A stretch of DNA of 64,000 nucleotides, taken from positions 1 to 64,000 of the forward strand of contig JAJZDZ010000002.1 in the NCBI GenBank assembly GCA_021851325.1, written 5' to 3'. This DNA is from Pseudomonadota bacterium. GTDB lineage: Bacteria > Pseudomonadota > Alphaproteobacteria > Micropepsales > Micropepsaceae. The position numbers and the translations under genes were made by a program. Of the stretch, positions 7,047-15,800 are shown piece after piece (the first letter of the stretch is position 1; every line of letters begins with the position of its first letter). The notes beneath the pieces are model-generated. The model was not told the DNA's origin. It did not search any database and saw nothing but the letters and a program-made list of their open reading frames with translations.

Positions 7047-9668
7047 TCAGACAGTACCAGGCGGACGGGTCAGACCTTCGTGTGGCAGCACGTAGGTCAG
7101 AAGTGCTGGCAGCACAAGCAGCATCGACACCAAAATCCAGGCCAGTGCCAGCATCAGAATGATGCCCATGCTGGCGGTGCCCGGATGAGATGAAATCGAC
7201 AGCGTCCCGAAGGCCGTTGCAGTCGTCGCCGCACTCATCACCACCGCGCGGGTCAGGGGAGAGCGCAGCAGCTGTCGCTGGCCACTGCGCCAGGCCATGA
7301 CAAAATAGATGTCGAAGGCAACCCCGATGCCAAACAGCAGCGGCAGGGCAATGATGTTGGCGAAGTTGAGATCGATCCCGGCCAGCACGCATGAGGCCAG
7401 GGTCATGACCCCGGCGAGCACGAGCGGGGCCAGCGCCACCAGCACCTCACCGAAGCGGCGCAGGGCAAACAGCAGGATGATGGCGATGGACAGGAATGAA
7501 TAAATCCCTGCCATCAGAAATGCGCGCACAATCGTGCGCCCAGATTCCAGGATGATGATCGGGGTTCCGGTCGCGTTAGGTGCCACCTTCAGTACCGCAT
7601 CGGTGAAGCGGGTGAGGACGGAATCCTTGTTTGCATCGCCTGAGGGAAAGGCCTGAACGCGGAATTGGCCCGTGGCCGAAATCCAGTCCGCCTTCAGGGA
7701 AGCCGGCAAGCCGGCAAAATCGATCTTATAGGGCGACAGCGCCAGGCGCAGCTGCGCAAGCAGCGTCTTCAGTCCAGGCACAAAGGCGGTGGCAGCGGCG
7801 TTCCGAAGCTCAGGTGGTGCGGCTGCGAGCCGTTGCAAGGTCGCAGCCAGAGCACGGGCATCCTTGGCCGCCTTCAGCGACTTGGTGTGAGGTGCTGCAG
7901 CCAAAAGGGCCGCGGCCACCTCTCTGAGCGTGACTATGGTCTGCGCATCCGTAGGTGGCAGGGGCGTGAAGACCGGGCTGAGCGTGGGCCCAAGAACATT
8001 GGCGGCATCCTTGATGATCGCGATCTTGGCGTCCTGCTCATCTGGCAAGAAACTGTCGATGGTCAGGACCTGGCTGACCTGGGGAAGCTTTTCCAGCCTG
8101 CCGGCAAGTGCCACCGCGGCTTTACGCGAAGGTTGCAGAACATTGATGGTGTTGGGCGAGGTATGGGGGTTCTTCATCAGATCAAGCGCGGTCGCCACAG
8201 CCTCTGTGTGCTTGTTGCGCAGATCCAGAGGATTGGAATCAAAGCGCAGAAAGGGGATCAGTGCAGCGCCGGCAATCAGCATGATCAGTGCCGTGTGCAG
8301 GACGCGCTTGGGCTTGTGACAAAGAAAGTCATCGACCGGGCCCAATGCAGCCCAGCCGACCTCAGTCTGTTCACTGTGCGGCCGGAAGAGTTTGAGGAGC
8401 GCAGGAAGCGCGGTGATACTGAGTACATAGGTGACCACCATGCCCGCGCCGGCGATCAAGCCAAGTTCCTTCACGCCGGCATAATCGGTGGGCAGAAATG
8501 AAAAGAACCCGGCTGCAGCAGCCAGCGCCGCCAGGGTAAGGCCGGCGCCAATACCCTTACCTGCTGCGACCAGAGCCGGATCAAGGTCTCCGTAAACCCG
8601 GCGCTCATGGCGATAGCGCACACAGAACTGAATGCCGAAGTCGACGCCCAGTCCCACAAAGAGCTCGATAAAGGCAACCGAGATGATGTTGAAGGCGCCA
8701 TAAGTGAGGAGCCCGATCGAAGCGGTCACCGCCAAGCCGATGATCATGGTCGAAAGGACCGCCAAGATCATCCGCTTGGAACGCAAGGCGAGCCAGAGCA
8801 TCGTCAGCAGCAGCCCGATCATCAGACTGGCAAGCAGCGCGCCGTTCTGGATGATGGTCGCGAATTCCTCATCAGCCATGGGCACCGGACCGGTCAGGCG
8901 CACGCGCACGCCGGTCGAGGCATCGAGGTGGAGGGCACGGGCCACACGACGGATTTCGTTCGTCGCCCTTTTGCCTGGCATCAGCTGCGCAAAGTCGAGC
9001 TTCGGCTTGACCTCGATGAACGCCCGCGTTTCTGGAACCCCGCTGTGCGGCGATGATTCCACGAGCTTGCTCCAGGGGAAAAATGCGGGCTTGTGGGCAA
9101 GGACGTTGGTGAAGGTCTGATTGAAGATGGCCAGCGGCCTGTCCAGCGAGGCAAGCGTGGCCTGCCCAGTTGTGACCCCCTGCAAAATGGTCTGCAGCGT
9201 GGTCAACACACCGCGCAAGCTGGGATCTGCGGCCAGCCCACCAAGAAAGGGCTGGGCCTTGATCAGCTGCTGCATGGCCGTGTGGATCTGCTCCTTCGAC
9301 AGCAGCAGGAGACCGTCACGCCGGAAATAAGGCCCGCTGTCCGGCCGGCGGACATCCCGAAAGTATCCCGGCTCCTTGCGCAGGGCTGCGGTCAGCGCCG
9401 TGGCAGCCTCCTCGGTGCGCTCGGCGGTGGCTCCATCCAGAACGATCAGGATCAGGTTGTTCTGCTGCGGAAACTCGCGGTCATACTGGATTTCGTTCTG
9501 GCGCCAGAGGGTATTGGGAGCAACGAGGTTGTCGCTGTTGGTGTCCATCGCAAAATGGCTCACCGTGTACCAGCCGCAGACCAAACCGAGCACCACCGCC
9601 ACGAGCACAACGAAGCCCGCAAACCGCGTCGAAATGCGAACGATGGTACTGACAAAACTGGCGAGCAT
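7047..9668 (-). CDS. hpnN: Hopanoid-associated RND transporter HpnN
   Basis: A large inner-membrane MMPL/RND-type protein, about 873 residues from the preferred ATG at 9668 (MLASFVSTIV); an ATG 16 codons upstream at 9716 is possible but adds a polar, non-conserved leader. HpnN is known to be needed to move hopanoids to the outer membrane. Two repeated RND halves are visible: each has a periplasmic loop, then a multi-helix block with the TM4-like motif, VGLGVDFGIQF in the first and FGIGVAFDIYF in the second. Its position next to hpnM and mlaA supports a hopanoid or lipid export module. Confidence 0.92.
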   Translation of the reverse strand: MLASFVSTIVRISTRFAGFVVLVAVVLGLVCGWYTVSHFAMDTNSDNLVAPNTLWRQNEIQYDREFPQQNNLILIVLDGATAERTEEAATALTAALRKEPGYFRDVRRPDSGPYFRRDGLLLLSKEQIHTAMQQLIKAQPFLGGLAADPSLRGVLTTLQTILQGVTTGQATLASLDRPLAIFNQTFTNVLAHKPAFFPWSKLVESSPHSGVPETRAFIEVKPKLDFAQLMPGKRATNEIRRVARALHLDASTGVRVRLTGPVPMADEEFATIIQNGALLASLMIGLLLTMLWLALRSKRMILAVLSTMIIGLAVTASIGLLTYGAFNIISVAFIELFVGLGVDFGIQFCVRYRHERRVYGDLDPALVAAGKGIGAGLTLAALAAAAGFFSFLPTDYAGVKELGLIAGAGMVVTYVLSITALPALLKLFRPHSEQTEVGWAALGPVDDFLCHKPKRVLHTALIMLIAGAALIPFLRFDSNPLDLRNKHTEAVATALDLMKNPHTSPNTINVLQPSRKAAVALAGRLEKLPQVSQVLTIDSFLPDEQDAKIAIIKDAANVLGPTLSPVFTPLPPTDAQTIVTLREVAAALLAAAPHTKSLKAAKDARALAATLQRLAAAPPELRNAAATAFVPGLKTLLAQLRLALSPYKIDFAGLPASLKADWISATGQFRVQAFPSGDANKDSVLTRFTDAVLKVAPNATGTPIIILESGRTIVRAFLMAGIYSFLSIAIILLFALRRFGEVLVALAPLVLAGVMTLASCVLAGIDLNFANIIALPLLFGIGVAFDIYFVMAWRSGQRQLLRSPLTRAVVMSAATTATAFGTLSISSHPGTASMGIILMLALAWILVSMLLVLPALLTYVLPHEGLTRPPGTV

Positions 9669-10214
9669 CCGAATATCCGTCGGGAAGCGCAGCCGCTCAC
9701 ACTGCCCATTACTCAAGCGAGGTCAACCGGCCACGCACCGAGAACGCCAGCTGATTGCGGCGCGGTGTATCCCGAAAGCGTCAGGTCTTGGGGATCCGTA
9801 TATATAGGTTCATCCCGCAGCGCAAAATACCGATCTGAATACTGCCTCCTTGACCGGCCACAGACTGCGGGTCCGGCAAAGCTCATGGCGGCGCCCGGCA
9901 ATACCCATAGCATTATTATGGCAAAATCCAACTTGTGCCGGAAGAACCTGATGCTTCGGGCCTGGCGCGAGCGCCCTGCCCTTTCCCGCAGGCTCCGGCG
10001 TCGGCGGATGCCGCACGCCTTTGCCGTGCAGCGCGGCGGCCGACGCCCAAGGCCTGAAAATCATTTAATCATCACGGCAGCTCCTGAACCGTCGCGAGGG
10101 AGCGGGCACCATCGTCTGCGCGACAAATGCCAAAGAACTGCTCCGCAGCCCCCCATTGCGCGTCTACACGGCCTGTGCAATCGAGCAGTGGAAGCCAAGC
10201 TGAAGGGCCGTTGA
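9669..10214. other. Intergenic region with a short unexplained open frame
   Basis: Between divergent hpnN and the DUF969 gene. Apart from the hpnN promoter candidate I see no standard gene. A frame open from 10069 to the TGA at 10201-10203 encodes a natural-looking peptide that contains GTIVCATNAKELL and ends VYTACAIEQWKPS, 11 bases before the DUF969 start. It lacks an ATG and is preceded in frame by a TAA at 10066. It could be the 3' tail of a decayed gene, or chance. Confidence 0.4.
9797..9825 (-). promoter_or_regulatory. Candidate sigma70 promoter for hpnN
   Basis: Read on the minus strand: TTGCGC (9825-9820), 17-base spacer, TATACG (9802-9797). The first A/G downstream would give a leader of about 120 bases to the ATG at 9668. 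Both boxes are close to consensus and the spacing is ideal; no experimental evidence. Confidence 0.45.
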
Positions 10215-10892
10215 ATGTGGCCGCTCATCGGTATCGGCGTGATCATCATCGGGTTTGCCGCCCGGGTTAATCCGCTGATTGTCATTATCGCGGCCGCACT
10301 TGCGACCGGCATCGCCGCACACCAGAGCCCGCTCGCCATCATCGCGACCTTTGGCAAAGCCTACAATGAGAGCCGCTATGTTTCGATCGTGTGGCTGATA
10401 CTTCCGGTCATTGGGCTGCTGGAGCGTGAGGGTTTGCAGGAACGTGCCCGCATGCTGGTCGCGCGCATGACTGCAGCCACCGCCGGACGTCTGCTCGTTA
10501 TCTATCTGGCTCTGCGGCAGATCACAGCGGCACTGGGGCTGCTGTCGCTGTTTGGCCCTGCCCAGACTGTTCGCCCCCTCATTGCCCCCATGGCCGAGGG
10601 GGCTGCCGAAAGCAGGCTTGGAAGATTGTCCCAGAAATCCCGTCTGCTGATCCGCGCCTATGCCGCCAGCGCCGATAATGTGGGCGCCTTTTTCGGTGAG
10701 GATATCTTCCTCGCCGTTGGCTCCATTCTCCTGATCAAAGGCTTCCTGCAGCAGTTGGGTATCCGCGTGGCGCCCCTCAGCCTTTCGCTGTGGGCCATCC
10801 CCACAGCGCTGCTCGCCTTCGCCATTCACGGCCTGCGCCTGTGGCAACTTGATGTGAAACTCACCCGCCAGAATAGGGACGAGGCACGATGA
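10215..10892 (+). CDS. DUF969 family membrane protein
   Basis: A 225-residue polytopic inner-membrane protein of the DUF969 family. Hydrophobic segments begin at the first residue (MWPLIGIGVIIIGFAARVNPL) and recur through the protein, with a conserved-looking RAYAASADNVGAFFGEDIFLAVG segment split over its second half. DUF969 proteins almost always pair with DUF979 proteins; the pair is suggested to form a transporter and has been noted near 5-oxoproline metabolism genes (family knowledge), but no such enzyme is in this window. The last four bases overlap the DUF979 start (ATGA). Confidence 0.85.
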   Translation: MWPLIGIGVIIIGFAARVNPLIVIIAAALATGIAAHQSPLAIIATFGKAYNESRYVSIVWLILPVIGLLEREGLQERARMLVARMTAATAGRLLVIYLALRQITAALGLLSLFGPAQTVRPLIAPMAEGAAESRLGRLSQKSRLLIRAYAASADNVGAFFGEDIFLAVGSILLIKGFLQQLGIRVAPLSLSLWAIPTALLAFAIHGLRLWQLDVKLTRQNRDEAR

Positions 10893-11845
10893 TCGGACTG
10901 GAGCAGGTCTACTGGCTTATCGGTATGATGTTTCTCGTCATCGCGGCGTTGTCCTGGCGCGACCGCAGTCACCGTAAATGGCTGGGCAACACTGCATTTT
11001 GGGGACTGCTCGGGATCAGCTTTCTGTTTGGTTCAGTGATTGGAAATCTTGCCAACGGCATCCTGGTACTTGCACTTGTCGGGCTGGCCGGCAGCGGCGC
11101 CACAGGTCTGGGGTCGATCACAACCACCAGCACCGATGCCCGCGATGCACGGGCAAGAAAGCATGGTAACTGGCTCTTCGGGCCGGCGCTGATCATCCCC
11201 GTCGTCGCCATCCTTGGCACCTTCACGCTGGGGCAGATCCGGGTTTGGGGGCTGCCGCTCGCAGACCCAAAAGAGGTGACACTGATCGCGCTCGCACTCG
11301 GTATCGCCTTGGCGCTGATTGCCGCCATGCTGTGGCTGCGATCCTCCCTGCATGCACCGCTTGAGGAAGCCAGGCGTCTCAGCGATACGATTGGATGGGC
11401 CGCAATTCTGCCCCAGATGCTCGCCGCGCTGGGGGCAGTGTTCGCCGTCTGTGGCGTGGGGCAGGCGGTTGGCCGGATCGCAACCACCTGGCTCCCGCTC
11501 TCTCACCCGCTGGCTGCGGTGGCCGCATACTGCATCGGCATGGCATTCTTCACGATTGTGATGGGCAATGCGTTTGCCGCCTTTCCGGTGATGACCGCGG
11601 CCATTGGCGTACCTCTGATCGTCAACAAGTTTGGCGGAGATCCCGCAATCATGGGTGCAATTGGTATGCTGTCGGGCTTTTGTGGAACGCTGACGACGCC
11701 GATGGCCGCCAATTTCAATATTGTTCCGGCCGCACTTCTGGAACTGCCCGACCGCTACGGCGTGATCAAGGTACAGATTCCAACTGCCATTGCCATGCTG
11801 GCCGGCAACATCGCACTCATGTCTCTTCTTGTCTTCCGCTTTTAG
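10889..11845 (+). CDS. DUF979 family membrane protein
   Basis: A 318-residue polytopic membrane protein of the DUF979 family, partner of the preceding DUF969 protein, with ATGA overlap between them. About eight to ten hydrophobic stretches are visible, with loops containing GSGATGLGSITTTS and, near the C-terminus, GMLSGFCGTLTTPMAANFN followed by PAALLELPDRYGVIKVQ. The second resembles the substrate-pocket loop of ion-coupled carriers. Function is unproved; a two-component permease is the working idea. The next gene, DUF2891, follows after 10 bases. Confidence 0.85.
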   Translation: MIGLEQVYWLIGMMFLVIAALSWRDRSHRKWLGNTAFWGLLGISFLFGSVIGNLANGILVLALVGLAGSGATGLGSITTTSTDARDARARKHGNWLFGPALIIPVVAILGTFTLGQIRVWGLPLADPKEVTLIALALGIALALIAAMLWLRSSLHAPLEEARRLSDTIGWAAILPQMLAALGAVFAVCGVGQAVGRIATTWLPLSHPLAAVAAYCIGMAFFTIVMGNAFAAFPVMTAAIGVPLIVNKFGGDPAIMGAIGMLSGFCGTLTTPMAANFNIVPAALLELPDRYGVIKVQIPTAIAMLAGNIALMSLLVFRF

Positions 11846-11855
11846 AGGGCCCTCC

Positions 11856-12872
11856 ATGACACCCCTGACCCCGTCGACTGCGAGCCAATTTGCCTCAATC
11901 GCGCTCCGCCATGTCGGCCGCGAATATCCCAACAAGCTTGACCACGTTCTCAATGGACCTGACGATGTCCGCTCTCCGCGGCAACTCCATCCCATCTTTT
12001 TTGGCAGTTTCGACTGGCATTCCTGTGTTCATGGCCACTGGCTGCTCGCCCGTCTCTATCGCCGTTTTCCGGCACTGCCCGAGGCGGCAGCGATCCGTAC
12101 GCTGCTTGACCGCCAGTTCACCCCGGAAAACGTCCAAGGCGAATGCGCCTATCTGCGCCAGCCAGGCACGCGCGGTTTCGAGCGACCTTATGGCTGGGCC
12201 TGGGCGCTCATGCTGGCCGGAGAACTCGCGCGCCACGGCACTCCGGAAGGGCGCACATGGGCAGCGGCCCTCAGGCCGCTGGCCGCGGAATTCGTGCAAC
12301 GCTTCGAGGCCTATCTGCCACTTTGCACCTATCCGGTGCGGGCCGGAGTCCATTCCAACAGCGCCTTTGCTCTCGTCCTTGCACGCGCTTACGCCCGCGC
12401 GACCGGCAACCGGGATTTTGACGCCCTCTGTGCACAGACGGCCCGCCGCTGGTATGGCGACGATCACGATTATCGCAGCCTCGAACCCTCGCAGGATGAA
12501 TTTCTCTCTCCGACCCTCATCGAGGCAGCGCTGATGGCTGACATTCTGTCCGCCGAAGAGTTCACCGCCTGGTTCGCGGCATTTCTTCCCGGTGCGGGAC
12601 ATGGAACTCCTGCCAACGTGTTTTCACCAGCCAGCGTAAGCGACCGCAGCGACGGCAAGATTGCTCATCTGGATGGTCTCAACCTCTCACGGGCGTGGTG
12701 CTTTAGGCTGATCCTGGGACAAATTTCACAGGCAGATCCGCTTTGCGCGCGTGCGCGCCGGGCCATTGATGAACACCTCGCCAGCGCCATCGCACACGTT
12801 GCCGGTGATTATATGGGAGAACACTGGCTTGCCAGCTTCGCCCTGCTGGCCCTGGATCCAGACCCGGAATAA
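11856..12872 (+). CDS. DUF2891 family protein
   Basis: A 338-residue soluble protein of the DUF2891 family. The start at 11856 follows the DUF979 stop by 10 bases and removes a leader that overlaps that gene. Visible features include HPIFFGSFDWHSCVHGHWLLARL near residue 50, with His, Asp and Cys residues, and YGWAWALMLAGELA, RAGVHSNSAFAL and EHWLASFALLAL later. The repeated helical Trp/His pattern resembles an alpha/alpha-barrel as in glycoside hydrolase-like folds (inference). Co-occurrence with DUF969/DUF979 suggests it processes what those proteins import. It ends 3 bases before the convergent tamB stop. Confidence 0.85.
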   Translation: MTPLTPSTASQFASIALRHVGREYPNKLDHVLNGPDDVRSPRQLHPIFFGSFDWHSCVHGHWLLARLYRRFPALPEAAAIRTLLDRQFTPENVQGECAYLRQPGTRGFERPYGWAWALMLAGELARHGTPEGRTWAAALRPLAAEFVQRFEAYLPLCTYPVRAGVHSNSAFALVLARAYARATGNRDFDALCAQTARRWYGDDHDYRSLEPSQDEFLSPTLIEAALMADILSAEEFTAWFAAFLPGAGHGTPANVFSPASVSDRSDGKIAHLDGLNLSRAWCFRLILGQISQADPLCARARRAIDEHLASAIAHVAGDYMGEHWLASFALLALDPDPE

Positions 12873-12875
12873 GCT

Positions 12876-15800
12876 TCAGTAGCGCCAAAGCCAGTCAACG
12901 CCGAGCGAGTTGGCATTGTTGGCGCCCACTGTTCCGGTCACCGTGACGTGAGGCGCTACAGTAATTCGCACTTCGGCAGAACTCGCGGAGCTACTTGCTC
13001 CCTGGGTGACACCGACATAGATCTTGCCACCGATATATTTTCCCGCCGTCACGGAGGCCCCGGTACCCTGGGCGGTATCGGGCCCGGTGACGTTCAGGAC
13101 ATCGAGCCCGGTCAGGTTGCGGGCAAAACCCAAAAGGCCGCCACCACCGCCGCCGCCAAGACCAAGACTGCTCAAAGCACCGGACATTTGCGCAAGCTGA
13201 AATGCCTGCCCGAGGCTAAGCTGCGGCGTACCGGAACCGAACAGGAGATTCGAAAGAATCTCGGACTTGGGCAATGCCGGCACGGAGCTCCAGTTAATCT
13301 TCGGATCGGTCGCAGGACCCTTGATCGTCAGTGTCACCGTCAGCGTACTGCTGGTATGCTGCGCCGTGACATTGACATCGGCATTGCCCGGCAGGGCATT
13401 ACTGATGTGAACTACTCCGCTTTGCACGGTGAATGATTTGCCGATCACGTCGGCGCTACCATTCATGACCTGCAAGCGCCCGCGGAAGGCGGGATGCCCG
13501 ATGGTGCCCGCAATATCAAGATGCCCGTCCCATTCCGAGTTCAGGCCGCGACCAGCGATGTAGAGCCGGTTGGGAATATCAACTGCGATGGCAAGCCGGG
13601 CCGTGCTGAACATCTCCGGCGTTGGTGCCGTGGTGGGGTGTGGCCGCAGGCTTGTCGTGGGACCTGGCGGCTGCCCGGCATAGCGCACATTGATGGTGGG
13701 AATGGAGGGCGGGATGGCAGCACCGAGATCAATACGCACGGTATCACTACGCAGCTTGCCGCTGATCAGGGCAGGACCGGAAGCAGGCAGGTTCACGTTC
13801 AGTGTACCGCTGAGCGCTCCGTGGATGAGGTCCTCACGGATCAGCTCGGCATCGTTCAACGCCACCGTGAGCGCGCCGGTGACGCTGCCAGGCGTTCCTG
13901 GCTGGGCGACTGAGCGCGAGAGCCTGCCGTTCAGCTTGATGGTGCCAGAGCCCCCATCATTGGCAGTCAACTGCACATCTGCCTGCTCGCCGTGGTCCGC
14001 CACGAGTTTGGCATCAAGATTCGTCAGGCGCGTGCCGGTCCGCAGATCACTGAAGCTGCCCTTGGTGATCACGAGGCTGCCGTGAATCCGGGGTTGAGCC
14101 ATATCACCGTCAAGATTGAGGTCTGCGGTGACAAGACCTTTTGCACTCTCTTCGGCCAGCGGCAGCAAGGCTGACAAATGGCCGACATCGAGATTTCTCA
14201 CCAGCAGCTGGCCGCTGATCGTTCCGGAAGTCGCCAGTTCCGGAACAAAGCTGCGGGCAGGACGCGTCAGAGGCAGCTCCAGATTGATCGTGGCAGGCGC
14301 CGGGCTGAACCCATTGATGCGGCCAGCTGCCGTCAGCACTTTTCCATTCCAGTCTGCCTCAAAGGCAAACGCGGCTGGTTCAGCAGGTTTGGCCGCTGAG
14401 GAAAGGACAATGTCGTGCCCCAGCAGGACGAGATGGGCTGTCGTTGAGGCTTGGGTGAGCGCGACCTTCAGCGCCCCATCGAGCGTGCCGTTCGCGTGAT
14501 GCAGCTTTAGAATGCCTGCAAAAGGAGAGACAGGCAGCGACGTCAGCTTTGCCTCAGCCAGCAGTTGATTGGCACCACCGTGGGCCGCAAGCTCAAGGAC
14601 ACCGCCGGATATCGAGACCGAGGTGCGGGCAAGCTGAAACTGCCCCTGCCCAAGCTGCAGCGATGTTGGCGCCTTAAGACCAAAGTGGATTGCCGACCAC
14701 TGTCCCTGAAGCTCAGCCAGCCGAAGCACGAAGGGAGTGAGGCGGGCCTGAGCGCGCGCCTGCAGATCATTTGTGCCCTGACGGAGTTGTACCGTGAAAT
14801 CAACCGGTCCAGACAGGTCGTGCAGGCTCGCCATGGCGCTAAGACGGGCCTGCGCTAGCGATGACACGGTGATATGATCAAGACGCGCGCGAAGCTGAAG
14901 TTCGTGGCCGCGACCCTGCACAAGGATCGTTCCCGCGCCGGTCGCCGGCTGCCCGAGCAGCAGTCCTGCCGGCGCCAGAAGATCACCGCTCAAGCGCAGG
15001 CGTCCGGAATAAACGCCGTGGTCGCGCGCAAGCATGCCGGCAAGCCTGGCAGGCCCGAGCACGCCTTGCGAGACCGCCAGCGTCCAGCCTTGCTGATGAA
15101 CCGCGAGCGTGCTTGCAAGCGCCACGGGCCCAATAGCCGTCCTAGCCGCAACGTGCAGGCGCGCCTGCGAGTTCTGTGCCAGCGTGGCGTGCAGGCCCAG
15201 CCTCACCTCACGCATGAGATTGTCGCCCAGCAAGAGCTTGGGAGCACTGATATCCAGAGCAAGAACCGGTGCCTTTATGCTGCCGCTCGCGCGCGCCTCC
15301 AAGGCGAAGCTTCCGGCAAGAGGTGAGCCCAGCACCGATGCGAAGGGCGCCAGTTCGCCATGGGCAACGGCAACATGGCCGCGAAGTGCTCCAGTTGTGG
15401 AAACGGAGAGTGCCCCGGAGGCGGACAGAGCCGCCAGGTGGAGCCGCAGGTCAGTCAGCTCATAGCCCTTGCCATGTACTGCAAGGCGCCCTGTCAGACG
15501 GGGTGATCGGCCTAAGGCAAGACCAAGACCTTTGGCAGTGATCGCCCGACCAGTAACGTCAAAGGCTCCCTCCAGCGTCCCGCCAAGCGTGAGGTTGGTG
15601 AGTTTAAGGCTGGCAATAACGCTGCCACCAAAGCCCGCATTTGCCTTGAACAGATCCGGCACATGCAGATTGAGAATACCGGAACCCTGCGTCTGCCCCA
15701 GCGCCGCAGTGAGCTTTGCCTCGGCAGCGTGACCCTTGAGGTTGGCCTTGAGTCTGAACTGACCATGGGCGGGACGCTGAAGCTGGGCGCCAAAGCTGAA

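Noticed and set aside
9093-10214. Long plus-strand open frame opposite hpnN and running through the intergenic region
   Set aside because: It lies antisense to the well-supported hpnN coding region and encodes an Arg/Gln/Gly-rich, non-family-like product; an artefact of GC-rich codon bias.
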